A DNA stretch of 64,000 nucleotides, from assembly GCA_943735955.1 (NCBI GenBank), contig OX030969.1, positions 1,595,991 to 1,659,990 of the forward strand, in the 5' to 3' direction. Within the stretch, counting starts at the first letter, position 1. Each line of letters opens with the position of its first letter. Position numbers and translations under genes: made by a program. Origin of the DNA: Piscicola geometra. Taxonomy: Eukaryota; Annelida; Clitellata; Hirudinida; Piscicolidae. Below the pieces are notes generated by a model. It worked only from the letters and a program-made list of their open reading frames with translations, was not told the origin of the DNA and ran no database searches. This document shows positions 1-10,886 of this stretch, in pieces.

Positions 1-235
1 TATGAAAAGTAAATAATGATTTAGAAGTAGTTAAATAAGGAGGTAATGAGTCCCAAATATATGGACCTGCATAATGTGATGATTAATAGGAGTACGGCTA
101 ACGATTCTAGCTGCCTAATTAAAATGGCTTTAAAGTACTTTCAAGTAAATTATAATAGAGTGATTTACAATAGTCTATTCGAGATAGAAAAAGTGCAGAA
201 ACTAACATCTTTAAAGAAGGGTCACCTAAGTAAGG

Positions 236-1270
236 CAGAGGTGCACAACACGCGGCCCACCGGCCTGTTTGATGCGGCCCCTAGATAACTAGTCCATTTT
301 GGCTATTTGCGGCCCTAACAGAATTTTAAATCGATGCACCCGCCCATCTCTTTTTAATAGTACTGTTTGCACATCCATCATAAAAAACGATTGAAACAAA
401 TAACAAAGAGCGATAATTGACTTGGAACGCTGGTTGTTTTAATTTAGTATGAATGTCATAGCGTAAAATTGAAGTAGAAGATCGTCAGTTTAATGGAGAA
501 TAAACAGAAGAAAAAAAAATTATGCAGCATTTCAACGGAACAGCTTTGTGCCTAATTTGTCGCGAGTACGTAACTGTAATGAAGGACTACAATTGCATGG
601 GACATTATGAAACCAAACTGCTACGTTTGATGATGTGAAAGACGAAGCTAGAAAAAATATAATTGATCAACTTGTAAAAAGATTGTCATCTGAGCAAAAT
701 ATTTTTACAAAATAGCTAATGAAAATAAGGCTTTTGTTCGTGCCGGTTGTGCCGTAGAACAGATTATTGCGCGATCGTCTCGACCATTTACTGATGGTGA
801 TTTCGTCAAAAACTGCATGCAAGCCATTTGCAAAGAAAACAGACTTGTTCAACATAGTGCCATTGTCACGGATGACTATCCAGCGCCGGGAGGTTGATTT
901 ATCAAACGACGTTTGTGAACAGTTGCGTGATAAGCTTGCCATTTGCAAGTATTTTTCAATTGCCTTAGATGAGAGCACTGGTAACGTTGACACAGCACAG
1001 CTTTTGGTTTTTGTTCGTGCGGTGGATGAGAACTGTAAATTAACTCAGAAATTAGCAGGAATGGCCTCACTACGTGGACGTGCGACTGGTGCAGATATTT
1101 TGGAGGAGTGAAATCTGTTCTTGAAAACCTTAACGTTCAGTGGCCAAAGCTCTGTAGTGTTACTACTGATGGTGCACCCGCCATGAATGGTAAAGAATTA
1201 AGACTTGTTGCTCATCTGCGATCACATTTGCGAGACTGTGAAGCCGAAAAACTGAGAAACAAGTTGGTGG
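236..1270 (+). pseudogene. 5' part of a GTF2IRD2/ZBED-type hAT transposon
   Basis: The stretch opens at 236 with the terminal sequence CAGAGGTGCACAAC, which matches the end of a better copy at 35655 (reverse strand). Bases 527-640 read as a zinc-finger-like segment (CLICREYVTVMKDYN, then HYETK), followed after a frame change by the transposase core, with the run FSIALDEST at about 950-980 and TAQLLVFVRAVDE just after. This is the arrangement of hAT transposases related to GTF2IRD2/ZBED proteins, where the Asp in ALDEST is a catalytic residue. Several frameshifts and stops interrupt it, and homology stops near 1260, so it is an inactive 5' fragment. Family assignment rests on recalled similarity to that protein class. 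Confidence 0.75.
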
Positions 1271-1477
1271 AGATCAATTAGGCTTGATGGGGTTGATCAT
1301 CAAAAAGTTGTCACTAGTCAAAGACGGTGTATTTTTTGTACAATTAATGCTATATGTAAGTGCTCTCTATGTAAAATTAGATTTCATGCTGGTAAAGCGG
1401 AACTATATTATGAAATGTACCATAAAACAATCTAAATTTTTATCAACTTGTAACAATTTAGTCCATTTATTTCATGC
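1271..1477. other. AT-rich DNA without a supported gene
   Basis: No gene is supported. The last nine bases, ATTTCATGC (1469-1477), are the target site copied on insertion of the neighbouring foldback element. Confidence 0.5.
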
Positions 1478-4400
1478 GGTTCTAGGATAAAAGGTCCTCC
1501 GGATAAAAAGTCCTCGGATAAAAAGTCTTCGGATAAAAAGTTTTTCGGATAAAAAGTCTTCAGGAAAAAAAATCTTCAAAAAATTAATTTTTAAGGAAAA
1601 ATACGTGATTAATACGTGAAACTTCAAGAATAAAATTTAATACTTTTATCTAATGTTTGTTATATTTTGTTCGTTCAATCTCAAAATAGCATTTGAATAA
1701 ATTTGACTTGGCTGTTGTTGTTTCGTCACTTTAACTATAAAATTGTTTGCTGGTTCTTGATCGTGATTATAAAAAGTCTTTAATGAAATAATCTTTAAAA
1801 AAGAATACGTGATCCTTAAAACTAAAAGATTAAAATGTAAAACTTTAATCTAATGTTTGCTCTATTTTTTTCTTTCAATCTGGAAATAGGATTTGAATAA
1901 ATTTGACTTGGTTGTTGTTGATTCCTCACTTTAATCATTAAGTTTTCTGCTGGTTCTTGATGAACAGTGAATAATAAATAAAATAAAACACATGGTTAAT
2001 TATTTTATTTAGAAAATATTTTAAAAACAACCAACTTTAAAAAATAATTTAATCACCCTTCACCTCACCCACATCACTATGATAATCATTGCCACAGAAT
2101 CATTGTCTTTACCAATACAGCATCTTCAGCATCACAACATTATATATGATGGTGTTGTCATTATCTTCAAGGCACTGACCAGGGAGGACAAAAAGAAGCA
2201 GACAAAGAAAAGATAGTAGAACAATATAGTGGAGTGGATAAGGTTTGAGCTCAAGGGCTGTTTGAGACTATCAGAAAATCAAAAGGAATGGAGGCAACTG
2301 GTTGGAGGTCTTACTGTGGTGCCCCAATAGTGTTTAAGAACATAGCCTATAGTCTGACTGACTGATTTATTCAAAATTTTATAAATGTAAAATATTATTT
2401 TATGAATTAATAAAATAAATACTATATATTATTCAACTAAAAATATTATTTTTATAGTTTTATAAATTAATAATATAAATACCAAAGGCTTCAAAGTATT
2501 ATTAACCATAATAAAATGAGTTAAAATAGTCTATTCTAGATGTAGCAAAAACAGAAACTGAAGCACCCAATGTTGTTCAAGACTCCAGCTTATAGTCCTA
2601 TAGACTGACTGACTGAATGAATGACTGATTTAATCAAAATAATAATAAAAATTTACTATTTTAATAAATTAATTAAATAACTATTTCAATTAATTTCCTA
2701 TTTAGAAGAGTCGTTCAGAAGACAGTATGTCCTTCAACTGCAGAGCTCATCTGCCTGGTGAATTAGGTAGCCAGTGGTTGCTTGCAAGATTTGCACTGGT
2801 GCTCAATCTGAGGTCCTAACACTTCTTCCTCTAGATTATTATGTCTTCTTTTTGATATTTCCTAAGTTGGCTACAAAATATTTAAATTAATTAATTAGTC
2901 TCTCCTCAGTATTTGTTAATTAAAAATATTTTTAACAATGATTTACATTTATTAAAATTAATAAAATTATATAAAAAGCACTTCTTATTCCCGATTATTC
3001 TTTTCCTCCTGGGAGCTCTAACCACATTTCTCATAAAACTCTGAGAGTTTCATGTCTTCTATTTGATATTTTTAACATAAGCTAAAAATAAGAAACAAAC
3101 ACAACCAATTCAAATTTATTCAAATGCTATTTCGAGATTGAACGGAAAAAATATAGCAAACATTATATAAAAGTATTAAATTTTATTCTTAAAGTTTCAG
3201 GGATCACGTATTAATCACGTATTTTTTCTTGAAAAGTAATTTTTTGAAGATTTTTATCCAGAAGACTTTTTATCCGGAGGACTTTTTATCCGGAGGACTT
3301 TTTATCCGGAAGACTTTTAATCCGGAGGACTTTTTATCCGGAGGACTTTTTATCCGGAGGTCTTTTTATCCGGAGGACTTTTTATCCGAGGACTTTTTAT
3401 CCGAGGACTTTTTATCCAGAGAACCTTTTATCCGTTTACCAATAAAATAATATAACAAGTTAATAAAATAATATAAAAAGTTAATAAAATTATGTAAAAA
3501 GTTAATAAAATTATGTAAAATGCACTTCTTCCTCCAGTGGGTGCTTGCAAGCTTTGCACTGGAGCTCAATCTAACACCCTAGCACTTCTTCCTCCAGATT
3601 ATTTATGTCTTCTATGTGATATTTCCTACACTTGCTACAAAATATTTAAAATAATTAAATAGTCTTATATAAAAAGCACTTCTTCCTCCAGTGGGAGCTT
3701 GCACTAGTGCTGAATCTGAAGCCCTAGCACATTTTCCTTCAGATTATTCACGTCTTCTATTTGATATTTTTTAATTAATTAGTCTCTTCTTTGTATATAT
3801 TAATTAAAAATTTTTCTACAATTTTTTTTACATTCATTAAAATTAATAAAATTATATAAAAGCACTTCTTCTTTCCGATTATTCTTTTCTTCCTTTGAGC
3901 TCTAACCACATTTCACATACAACTCCGAAAGTTTCATGTCTTCTATTTGATATTTATTAATTAATTAGTCTCTCCTCAGTATTTGTTAATTAAAAATATT
4001 TCTAACAATAATTTACATTCATTAGAATTAATAAAATTATATAAAAAGCAATTCTTATTCTCGATTATTCTTTCCCTCCTGGGAGCTCAAACCACATTTC
4101 TCATAAAACTCTGAAAGTTTCATGTCTTCTATTTGATACTTCTAACATAAGCTAAAAAGAAGAAACAAACACAACCAAGTCAAATTTATTCAAATGCTAT
4201 TTCGAGATTGAACGAAAAAAATATTGATAACATTAGATAAAAGTATTAAATTTTATTCTTTAAGTTTTAAAGATAAATCAAATTTCTTTTTTTTAATCAA
4301 TTAAATAGATTTCTATAGCGCTCTTGAATCAAATTAAAGGTCACGTATTAATCACGTATTTTTCCTTGAAAAGTAATTTTTTGAAGATTTTTTTCTAGAA

Positions 4401-4495
4401 GACTTATTATCCGGAAGACTTTTATCCAAAGACTTTTTATCCGAGAACTTTTTATCCGAGAACTTTTTATCTGGAGGACCTTTTATCCGTTTACC
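1478..4495. mobile_element. Foldback element with repeat-built inverted arms
   Basis: The left arm (1478-1575) begins GGTTCTAGGATAAAAGG and is built from GGATAAAAAGTCCTC-type units; the right arm (4385-4495) carries the same units reversed and ends CCTTTTATCCGTTTACC. A 9-base direct repeat, ATTTCATGC, lies immediately outside both ends (1469-1477 and 4496-4504), which marks the element boundaries. A second right-type arm sits inside at 3245-3441, so a related element probably inserted and lost its other half. The interior is AT-rich, non-coding, and matches in reverse the interior of copies at 46-51 kb. This is the design of foldback transposons; I see no transposase inside, so it is non-autonomous. 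Confidence 0.8.
3245..3441. repeat. Internal array of 16-base foldback units
   Basis: About twelve units of the form GACTTTTTATCCGGAG run in tandem and end with CCTTTTATCCGTTTACC, the standard outer end of the family. Open reading frames across it are artefacts of the repeat. Confidence 0.85.
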
Positions 4496-4504
4496 ATTTC
4501 ATGC

Positions 4505-5118
4505 AACTTATTACAGAATTGACTAGTTTTATTTGTTTAAAAAAATAAATAATTCTATGTATGATTGTTCTATAGGTACAATTAAATTTTAATGATTCAG
4601 TAAAAAAAATAAATTTCATCTTTTTAATTAGCATTTATAGATTTTTTTACAACTTTTTGTTTTTTCATGTATATTTTTATGGCATTTTTTATGTAGCGGA
4701 TCCTACAAACGCTCCCACCTGGTAACACAGTTTCTTCAAAAAAAAAAATTATTGTATATGTTGAGTACTGGGTTACGAATAAAATATATTTTGAAGTTAA
4801 AATATTTTTGATTTCCAAAGATTTCAAGTAGAATTAAGGTTAAGAATGAAATTTTTATCTTCGAATAAATAATTCACCATTAATTTGATTTCCATTTGCT
4901 TCATTAATAATTTCATTGTAAATTGATTTTTTAACATAACTGGTTGTTTTTTTCTCTCGTTAGACAAATTCTAAATTGACAGTAAAATTGTTTTTAATAT
5001 GATTAATTTAACATAATTCAGTAATGAGATTTCGTTGCTAGTTATTGATTCAAACATTTTAAAAATGAACATGTTTTTAAATTTAATAATTTTTTGAAAA
5101 AATTAAATTTGTATAGTT
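4505..5118. other. AT-rich DNA without a supported gene
   Basis: Only AT-rich sequence with stops in all frames is seen; the short reverse frame near 4624-4827 has no recognisable composition or motif. Confidence 0.5.
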
Positions 5119-5640
5119 TTAAATGTGATTATCTCAAAATCAAAAACATGTGACCATGCCCGATTATTCAGTGGTGTCGTCACGTGTGACCAGGCTGTTC
5201 GCGTAATGCGTAATGAGCTAAAAGAAGTAATGAAAGATGAAGATGTGTGACAATTTGGTTCAGAAAAAGACAAAGATCAGAAAGATGCCATAATAATTCA
5301 AAGTGGCCAAAAAAAGAGTTAATGTATTTTCCGTATTTTGAAAAAATATAAAAATTTATGAAATATGAAAAAAATGAGCATGCAGAAATTGCAGAAGATA
5401 CCAAACAAAAAAGTATAACAGTTGCCCAAAAAGATATTCCACAAGATGCAGAGACAGATGATCCTAAAGATGCCAAAATGGGAAAGATGGCAAAACATGT
5501 CATGCTAATGAGAGTGGAAAAGATGTGTATTCAAAAAATCAAAATCTGCGTTAAAAAAGATCTAGAAAAGGTTGTTAAGAAACAATAAAAATGAGCAAAC
5601 AACGATGATAATTATGTCAAAATTATCTGAAATTTTCAGT
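5119..5640 (+). pseudogene. Decayed coiled-coil, Lys-rich gene, copy A
   Basis: An ATG at 5158 starts MPDYSVVSSRVTRLFA, followed by a GTAATG donor, as in copy B at 25843. The second exon of copies B and C (the leucine-zipper part) is missing; sequence resumes with NELKEVMKDEDV and a stop, then FGSEKDKDQKDA and a Lys/Asp-rich run to a stop at 5586. The gene is therefore broken by an internal deletion and a stop. Function is unknown. It lies tail to tail with the membrane-protein gene on the other strand, an arrangement kept in copy B. Confidence 0.6.
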
Positions 5641-5874
5641 TCATAAAAAATAAATTCAAGATTATTTTTTAAACTGTTTTGTTTATGTTTGGCGTTGAAA
5701 TTTTTTTTCATATTATTTGCTGTATTTTTTTTCTTTTCTAAAATTTTTCCACATGTTTAGCTTTTCATACTTTCATTACTTTTTCAATTTTTTCAGTTTC
5801 TATTATTTTTTAAGACATCTTTGTGTTCTTCTTCATAAAGATTATTTTAAACCTTTTTTACACTTGCTTTTTAA

Positions 5875-7272
5875 TCATTTTTTCTTCTTATTCTTCTTTT
5901 TGTCTTTTGCTTGTTTTTGGTTCTTTTTTTCAATCGCATGTTTTTCAAAATTATCTCTATCTTTGGTTTGGTGATCTTTTTTCGCATCTTTTTTAATTTC
6001 ATTATCAGTTAGTTTTGGTTTAGAATAACTATTCCGACTCTTTTTTTCTATAAATTGTTTTTTTCGAACAATTGGGGTTTCAACCGCACTTTTTATATTT
6101 TGGTTTTTGATGTTTTTAGATTTTTTGCTTTCATCATTTTTACTGCCATATTTTTCATCATCTTGTTTGATATTTTTTGTACCACGCTTTTTCCTTGTTA
6201 TTTCAGTGTTATTTATAAAGTTTTTTTGATGTTTTTTAATTCTAATATCTTTTTTTTCATTTGACCTATTTTTCATAGTTTTTTCCATTTTTGAATCTTT
6301 TATTTCTATTGGCTGAACTTGCTTATCCTCCTCACTTATACTCAAATCATATTCTTCAATTTCGTTTTCTTTTTTTTTCTCAAGGCTCACAATTTTCGCT
6401 TCAGAGTGAATGGACTTCTTCACCTCCTTCTCTTCTTGCATCTTTTCTATTTCTTCTAAATCTATGACTTCCCCTCTTTCGTTCTCATGAATATTTTTTT
6501 GCACTAACCTGTGGAATAATAAAAGTCGAATTGTATCTTTATTCAAGTGACTACTACAACGAAAAGATCGATTATATATTCAGTGAACCCTTAATTGATT
6601 CCACCCTACACTAGTGTTCTTCTAATTTTTACATCTTTTATGAAGTGTCTCATACATGGAATTCCAAAGTGAAACAAACTCGAAACTTCAACTAATGATA
6701 CACTGCCAACATCTCAAAGTTTACCGAACCACTTTACTCTTACTTTTAACTAACGACAAACTCGTTTTTTTCCAAATTTTGAACATAAACTAGTTTGATA
6801 TATTCCTAATTCAAAAATGATTCATAATATCACAACAGTTTTATCGAACTTCGCAATAGCGCAGGCGTCTGATAGGTGAATGGATCTCGAATATGGGGAT
6901 AAACGGGGAATACTGAACTGGTAGAAACGCTATTTGTATCTTTCAAAGCAAAATTTAAGATTTGAAATTCTAAGACGAACTTGTATCCAACTAAGAGGAG
7001 TAAGGCAGTGGCGATGGCGAACCTGGCGAGAAACCACTTGACGTAGTGCCATGGACTTGCGGGAGCTTGCAAACGATGTAAGCCTGAAGAAAGATTCAGA
7101 AATAAACTGTTTCAGAATATGACACGCAATATCAAGCGCTTTGAAAATTTTAGGCTTTACTGATGAAATCATTTGGTATTTATAATAAGGGAAACTAACT
7201 GTTTGTAGAATTTTGCAGAGATCGTCTTGAAGCCGAGTCCATGCTGCTGCTGTTCTCTGAGCCTGGTTCCAT
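5875..7272 (-). CDS. Single-pass membrane protein with Lys/Glu-rich tail (three exons)
   Basis: My model has exon 1 at 7272-7200, exon 2 at 7083-6981 and exon 3 at 6508-5875, giving 269 residues with matching phases. Introns are 116 and 472 bases, with donors GTTAGT and GTTCGT and acceptors TTCTTCAG and TTCCACAG. The ATG is the first after an in-frame stop. The product has a short Ser-rich N-terminus (MEPGSENSSSMDS), one membrane segment at about residues 42-56 (WFLARFAIATALLLLVGYK), then a very charged tail: an acidic stretch (EEIEKMQEEKEVKKS) and Lys-rich repeats to the end. There is no signal peptide, so a type II orientation is likely. The shape resembles triadin/junctin proteins of the ER, but I see no diagnostic motif and do not assign that function. 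The exon 3 part is duplicated at 26853-27420. Confidence 0.6.
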
Positions 7273-7320
7273 TGAATCGTTCACCCAAACAGTTGGGGAG
7301 ACCGAAGCTGCATGTAACAG

Positions 7321-8046
7321 TGTTTGTATGTTAAAAGATTAATAAATTTATAATAATAATAAAATGAAGAGCAAAATCATTTAGAATTCTTGTTACAACT
7401 ATTTTTTTAGCCTTCAAAAAAACAGTCGTATACGTGTTCTTGAACATTTAATAATCTTTTTTTGGAACACTTCAGAAAGTTTTAAGAGTTGGAATATTTT
7501 TGTTAATTTTCAACTAGTATTTGCATACAATTTTAACATTTTAAAAAATAATTTTAAAGCAACCATTCATAAAATTTTCAAAGCATTCTTCATACTTTAA
7601 ATAGCGGCGTTTATTTACTAGTAATTTCAACATTATTCATATGCTATTGAAATTACAAGTTACAAGCAATTTGGGGTTGTTTGTTACAAACCCTTTTACG
7701 ACATCCCAATCAGTGAAATGGTTTCAATTGAAGTTATTTTATTACTTTCAGGTAATATAATTAGTTATATGTAAAAAAATCGGATTCGCGTGCAACCAGA
7801 TGTTTTAAAGCATGCAGTGGAGACTGTCAAGGAACTCAACGTTCAATCCAAAGTGTTTCTGCCTAAAACGGCTTGAACCTCATGATGCCTTATCGAATCT
7901 ATGAGAAGAGTCCAACAAACGAAAATACATTGCCTTTGAGGAACGAACATAATCGAAAAACATTTACTATCGAAATATTATTTTTTCAGTGAATTTAATA
8001 AATAAACCAGTTTGTTTTTGTGTCAACTGCTGACTATTGAAAAACA
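7321..8046. other. Intergenic DNA, one short orphan coding-like stretch
   Basis: Mostly AT-rich. At about 7780-7876 (+) a frame reads RIRVQPDVLKHAVETVKE and ends after KVFLPKTA at a stop; it looks protein-like but has no start and no clear partner exon, so it may be the last exon of a lost gene. Nothing else is supported. Confidence 0.3.
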
Positions 8047-8277
8047 AAAATTTTGTTTTAACTGTTTCAAAAGTAACGATCTGATAACAACATTTTTAAA
8101 ATTGTAACATACAGCTCCGGTCTCCCCTAGTTGTTAAAAAACGAAGAAAGGTATTTCAAAGAGTCTGATGACTCATGAAGTACTTTCCAGATCCGAAACA
8201 AGAGCTCGATTGATTGAACATGCATGCAAATATCCCAAGCTTGAAGAGACCTTCTGTGGTCTTGTCAAGTTTTGGTA

Positions 8278-9156
8278 TCAAACTACTTCGAAATAGTCTA
8301 CAATATCAAATGATAAGTGTGACTGACTTTTCATAGGGTTTTTTGGCGGTTTTTTTGGTACAGATGAAATTTTCTTTTTATTGTCCATCTCTGATCCGCC
8401 TTCAAAGGATTCGTTTTTTGCAATGGTAGTCTTTGGAGGGTCTGAAAAAGTATTTTGTGGTATGATTTTTCTTGAACTTATTCAATAATTATTTTAAGTC
8501 GTAATTTAATATAAGTTTTAAGTTTTCAAGTTTTACATTCTTTTCATCACGAAGCTGACGCAGCTAATAATTAAAAAGACAAAAGAAAGTTTGTTTAAGG
8601 GCTAACCCGAAGTAACTTGAGTATCAGTGGTCATAGAAGCGTCACCACTGGCGTACACTTCAAAGGTGCACACCGACAGAAACGAACAACTATCAGACCA
8701 AAGGCCTGCGTAGCGGTTTGCTTCTTTCTCGGTACACTGAACTGTTCTACTTTCATAAACAATTAATTTGCTGATAATTCCACAATCTGTCATTTCCTCT
8801 CTGTTGTTCATGTTTTTGATGACTCTACCCACGATGACCCTCAATCTAGGTTCTTTATCTAATGATTCTGAATGGTGTTTTGAATAGGTGTCAGATAAAG
8901 CCCGACTGCTCGTGTTTGCGTAATCCGTTTGGAACAGTTTATTAGTGAAAATGTTACGAAATGTTTCTCTTTTTATAATTTTTTTTCTTACTTTTGACCA
9001 GCTTGGATACGGTGACGATGGTGTCAATGAAATAATACTTTTGCAGATCAACAACCCACCAAACAACGTCTTCTTTCGATAATATTGTTGAACAGCTAGA
9101 AGGGTCACTGTTGAGAGCCTTATGTGCTGTGGAGTTTCCGTTGAGTAAACTTGCAT
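8278..9156 (-). CDS. Unknown two-exon protein, paralogue 1 (237 aa)
   Basis: Exon 1 runs 9156-8607 and exon 2 runs 8441-8278; the intron (165 bases) has a GTTAGC donor and a TTTTTCAG acceptor, and the phases join to give 237 residues. The ATG follows an in-frame TGA. The protein begins MQVYSTETPQHIRLSTVTLL, has a basic centre (WSKVRKKIIKRETFRN), a Cys-containing part (VQCTEKEANRYAG, then SVCTFEVYASGDASM), and exon 2 gives a polar Lys/Pro-rich end (VPKKPPKNPMKSQSHLSF) finishing DYFEVV. I do not recognise the family and see no signal peptide or clear membrane segment. The paralogue at 36229-37292 keeps the same exon structure and open frame, which argues that both are or recently were real genes. 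Confidence 0.6.
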
Positions 9157-9241
9157 TAGCTGTCTTGTTCAGTGCTAAGTTGTTTTTTTCTGTTCCTGCT
9201 GATAGGTGATTGGTTCGACGGTGGTGGATTAGTTCAGTGAG

Positions 9242-9493
9242 TAGAAACTGATCGAATATATAACAGATGTACTGAATTTACGTACATCATTTTCGCTTTT
9301 TCGGACAATGTGAGATCTATTTAGACCGAAACCAAAAATAGACCCAAAACTAAAAATATTATTTATTGCAGAAACCGGAAAATGACCAAAACTATGAATT
9401 TAGATTCGGTTGAAACCGAAAAATCTCTAAAACTTAAAAATTGAACATTTTAGCGCTGAAGCCAAACTCGAGCCGAATTTTTGTTGGTCTCTA
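9242..9493. mobile_element. Internally deleted hAT-like element (TAGAAACTGA...GGTCTCTA)
   Basis: It begins TAGAAACTGATCG and ends TTGGTCTCTA, close to the termini of the intact 20301-21347 element (TAGAGACCGA...TCGGTCTCTA), and holds the same 'accgaaacc' motifs. The longer counterpart at 37378-38718 occupies the same place in the duplicate, so insertion came before duplication. Confidence 0.6.
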
Positions 9494-9925
9494 TTGGCAA
9501 GAGTACTCGATGGTTTATTAAAAGAATTTCGAAAAAAGATGTAGGTTGTTTTCAGTAGTAAATAAGCTTAAAGCCTGGTTTCAAACATCATTTCTATCAC
9601 ACTCCCCTTCTCACGTGCCACTCTGTTACAGAAGACCAGACAAACAACCGTGATGATAATAGCTTCATATGTTCGAATCATTTTGGAGTTTATTGCTCAT
9701 GGTTTGAAGAATATATCGTTAGTTAATTAATTTGTTTATTTGTAAAAGGATTTGTTGATGTTTTTGGCGTTGGAAACGATACGAAGAACTAAAAGTTAAT
9801 TGTCTCGTCTTTTTTAAAGATTCTGTTGTTAGGGATTTTCTGCTAATACTCTTCGATATGAAATAGAAAAATTTCTTAAACAACAAAATCTTTGAAGAAA
9901 ATGAGTTATTACTTTCAGTAATACA

Positions 9926-10180
9926 CTAATTTTTAACTGCCTATATTTCATATTATTTTATTGATTAATTCTCCGATTCTGCCAACTTAAAAACAATATA
10001 TCCGTGGGTATTTTAAATTTATTTGAAGAATAACTAAACAACCTACAAAGTGATTCTACAATTCCTAAATGACTCAACGATCGAGTGACCAGTAGCCAAG
10101 TCTGTAACGACTCTCGGCTTGACCAAAAACGAAAAAGAAAAAAATGATAATCAAATCATTTTTTTATAAATTTGTATTTC
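9926..10180. other. AT-rich DNA without a supported gene
   Basis: No gene, repeat or splice-site pattern that I can support. Confidence 0.4.
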
Positions 10181-10234
10181 TTTGTGTGTTCTTCTGTATT
10201 TCTTTGTGTGTTCTTCTGTATTTATATGAGTTCT

Positions 10235-10412
10235 TCTGTTGTTCTACTGTTGTTGTACTGTTGTTCTTCTGTTGTTCTTCTGTTGTTCTTCTGTTGTTCT
10301 TCTGTTGTTCTTCTGTTGTTCTTCTGTTGTTCTTCTGTTGTTATTCTGTTGTTATTCTGTTGTTCTTCTGTTGTTCTTCTGTTGTTCTTCTGTTGTTCTT
10401 CTGTTGTTCTTT
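10235..10412 (+). repeat. 11-base minisatellite (TTGTTCTTCTG)n
   Basis: About sixteen near-perfect units of 11 bases are present. Because 11 is not a multiple of 3 and the unit has no stop in any frame, all three forward frames stay open and each gives the same cycle of VVLLLFFCCSS. The overlapping frames here are products of the repeat, not genes. Confidence 0.9.
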
Positions 10413-10886
10413 TCTATCGGCACGAGAAAGCGCATCTGCCATGATATTTCAGGAAGCACGTATGTACTCATGTGAGCAGACGTATTCTGAAATATGTCGC
10501 TGATTCTGGCGATCAGACTTCGGTAGAGTTTGGCTGTAGAAGGCATTCACCAGGGGTTTGTGATGTGGTCAAGAAAACATCTGCTTCTTTTTTTGTTGTT
10601 TTTGTTATAGAGCTTGTTTTTGTTCAGTTGTTTCTTCTTTTGTTTTCGTTTCAGTTGTTGCTTCTCTTGTTTTTGTTTTTGTTGTTTTTACATTTTGTTG
10701 TTGTTGTTTTTTTCCTCCATGCTCGGGTCTGTATGGTAGGGCTTGTTGGAGAGTACACTTAAATTTAAAAAAATTTTTTTTACAAATGTAATAAAAATTG
10801 TATCAGATTTTTTTCATCAAAGTAAATCCCATTTTTAAAAAATCTAAATTGAGACTCTTTTCTTGCTACCTATGTGTCCTGACAAG
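10413..10886. other. T/G-rich low-complexity DNA
   Basis: 10580-10720 is dominated by TTTTGTTGTT-like sequence. No gene is supported. CTGACAAG at 10879-10886 is the target-site copy of the next element. Confidence 0.6.

Larger units (their letters stand above)
8047..9925. repeat. Segmental duplication, copy 1
   Basis: The block matches 36030-39165 in the same order and orientation. It carries the two-exon reverse-strand gene and a TAGAGACCGA-type transposon remnant. Copy 2 differs by extra DNA inside the transposon and by an inserted segment with telomere-like repeats. Confidence 0.85.

Noticed and set aside
3245..3441. Possible CRISPR array because of regular short repeats
   Set aside because: Units are tandem with no unique spacers, degenerate, and form inverted arms of a transposon in a eukaryotic genome.
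5717..6264. Forward Phe-rich open frames that look like membrane proteins
   Set aside because: They are the complement of the Lys-rich exon 3 of the reverse-strand gene; AAA/AAG codons reverse to TTT/CTT.
7200..7310. Exon reading FGLPNCLGERFNGTRL in another frame
   Set aside because: That frame does not join in phase with the membrane exon; the MEPGSENSSSMDS frame does, with good splice sites.
10144..10503. Three overlapping forward open frames encoding Cys/Leu/Val-rich proteins
   Set aside because: They come from an 11-base repeat without stops; there is no start context or non-repetitive coding sequence.
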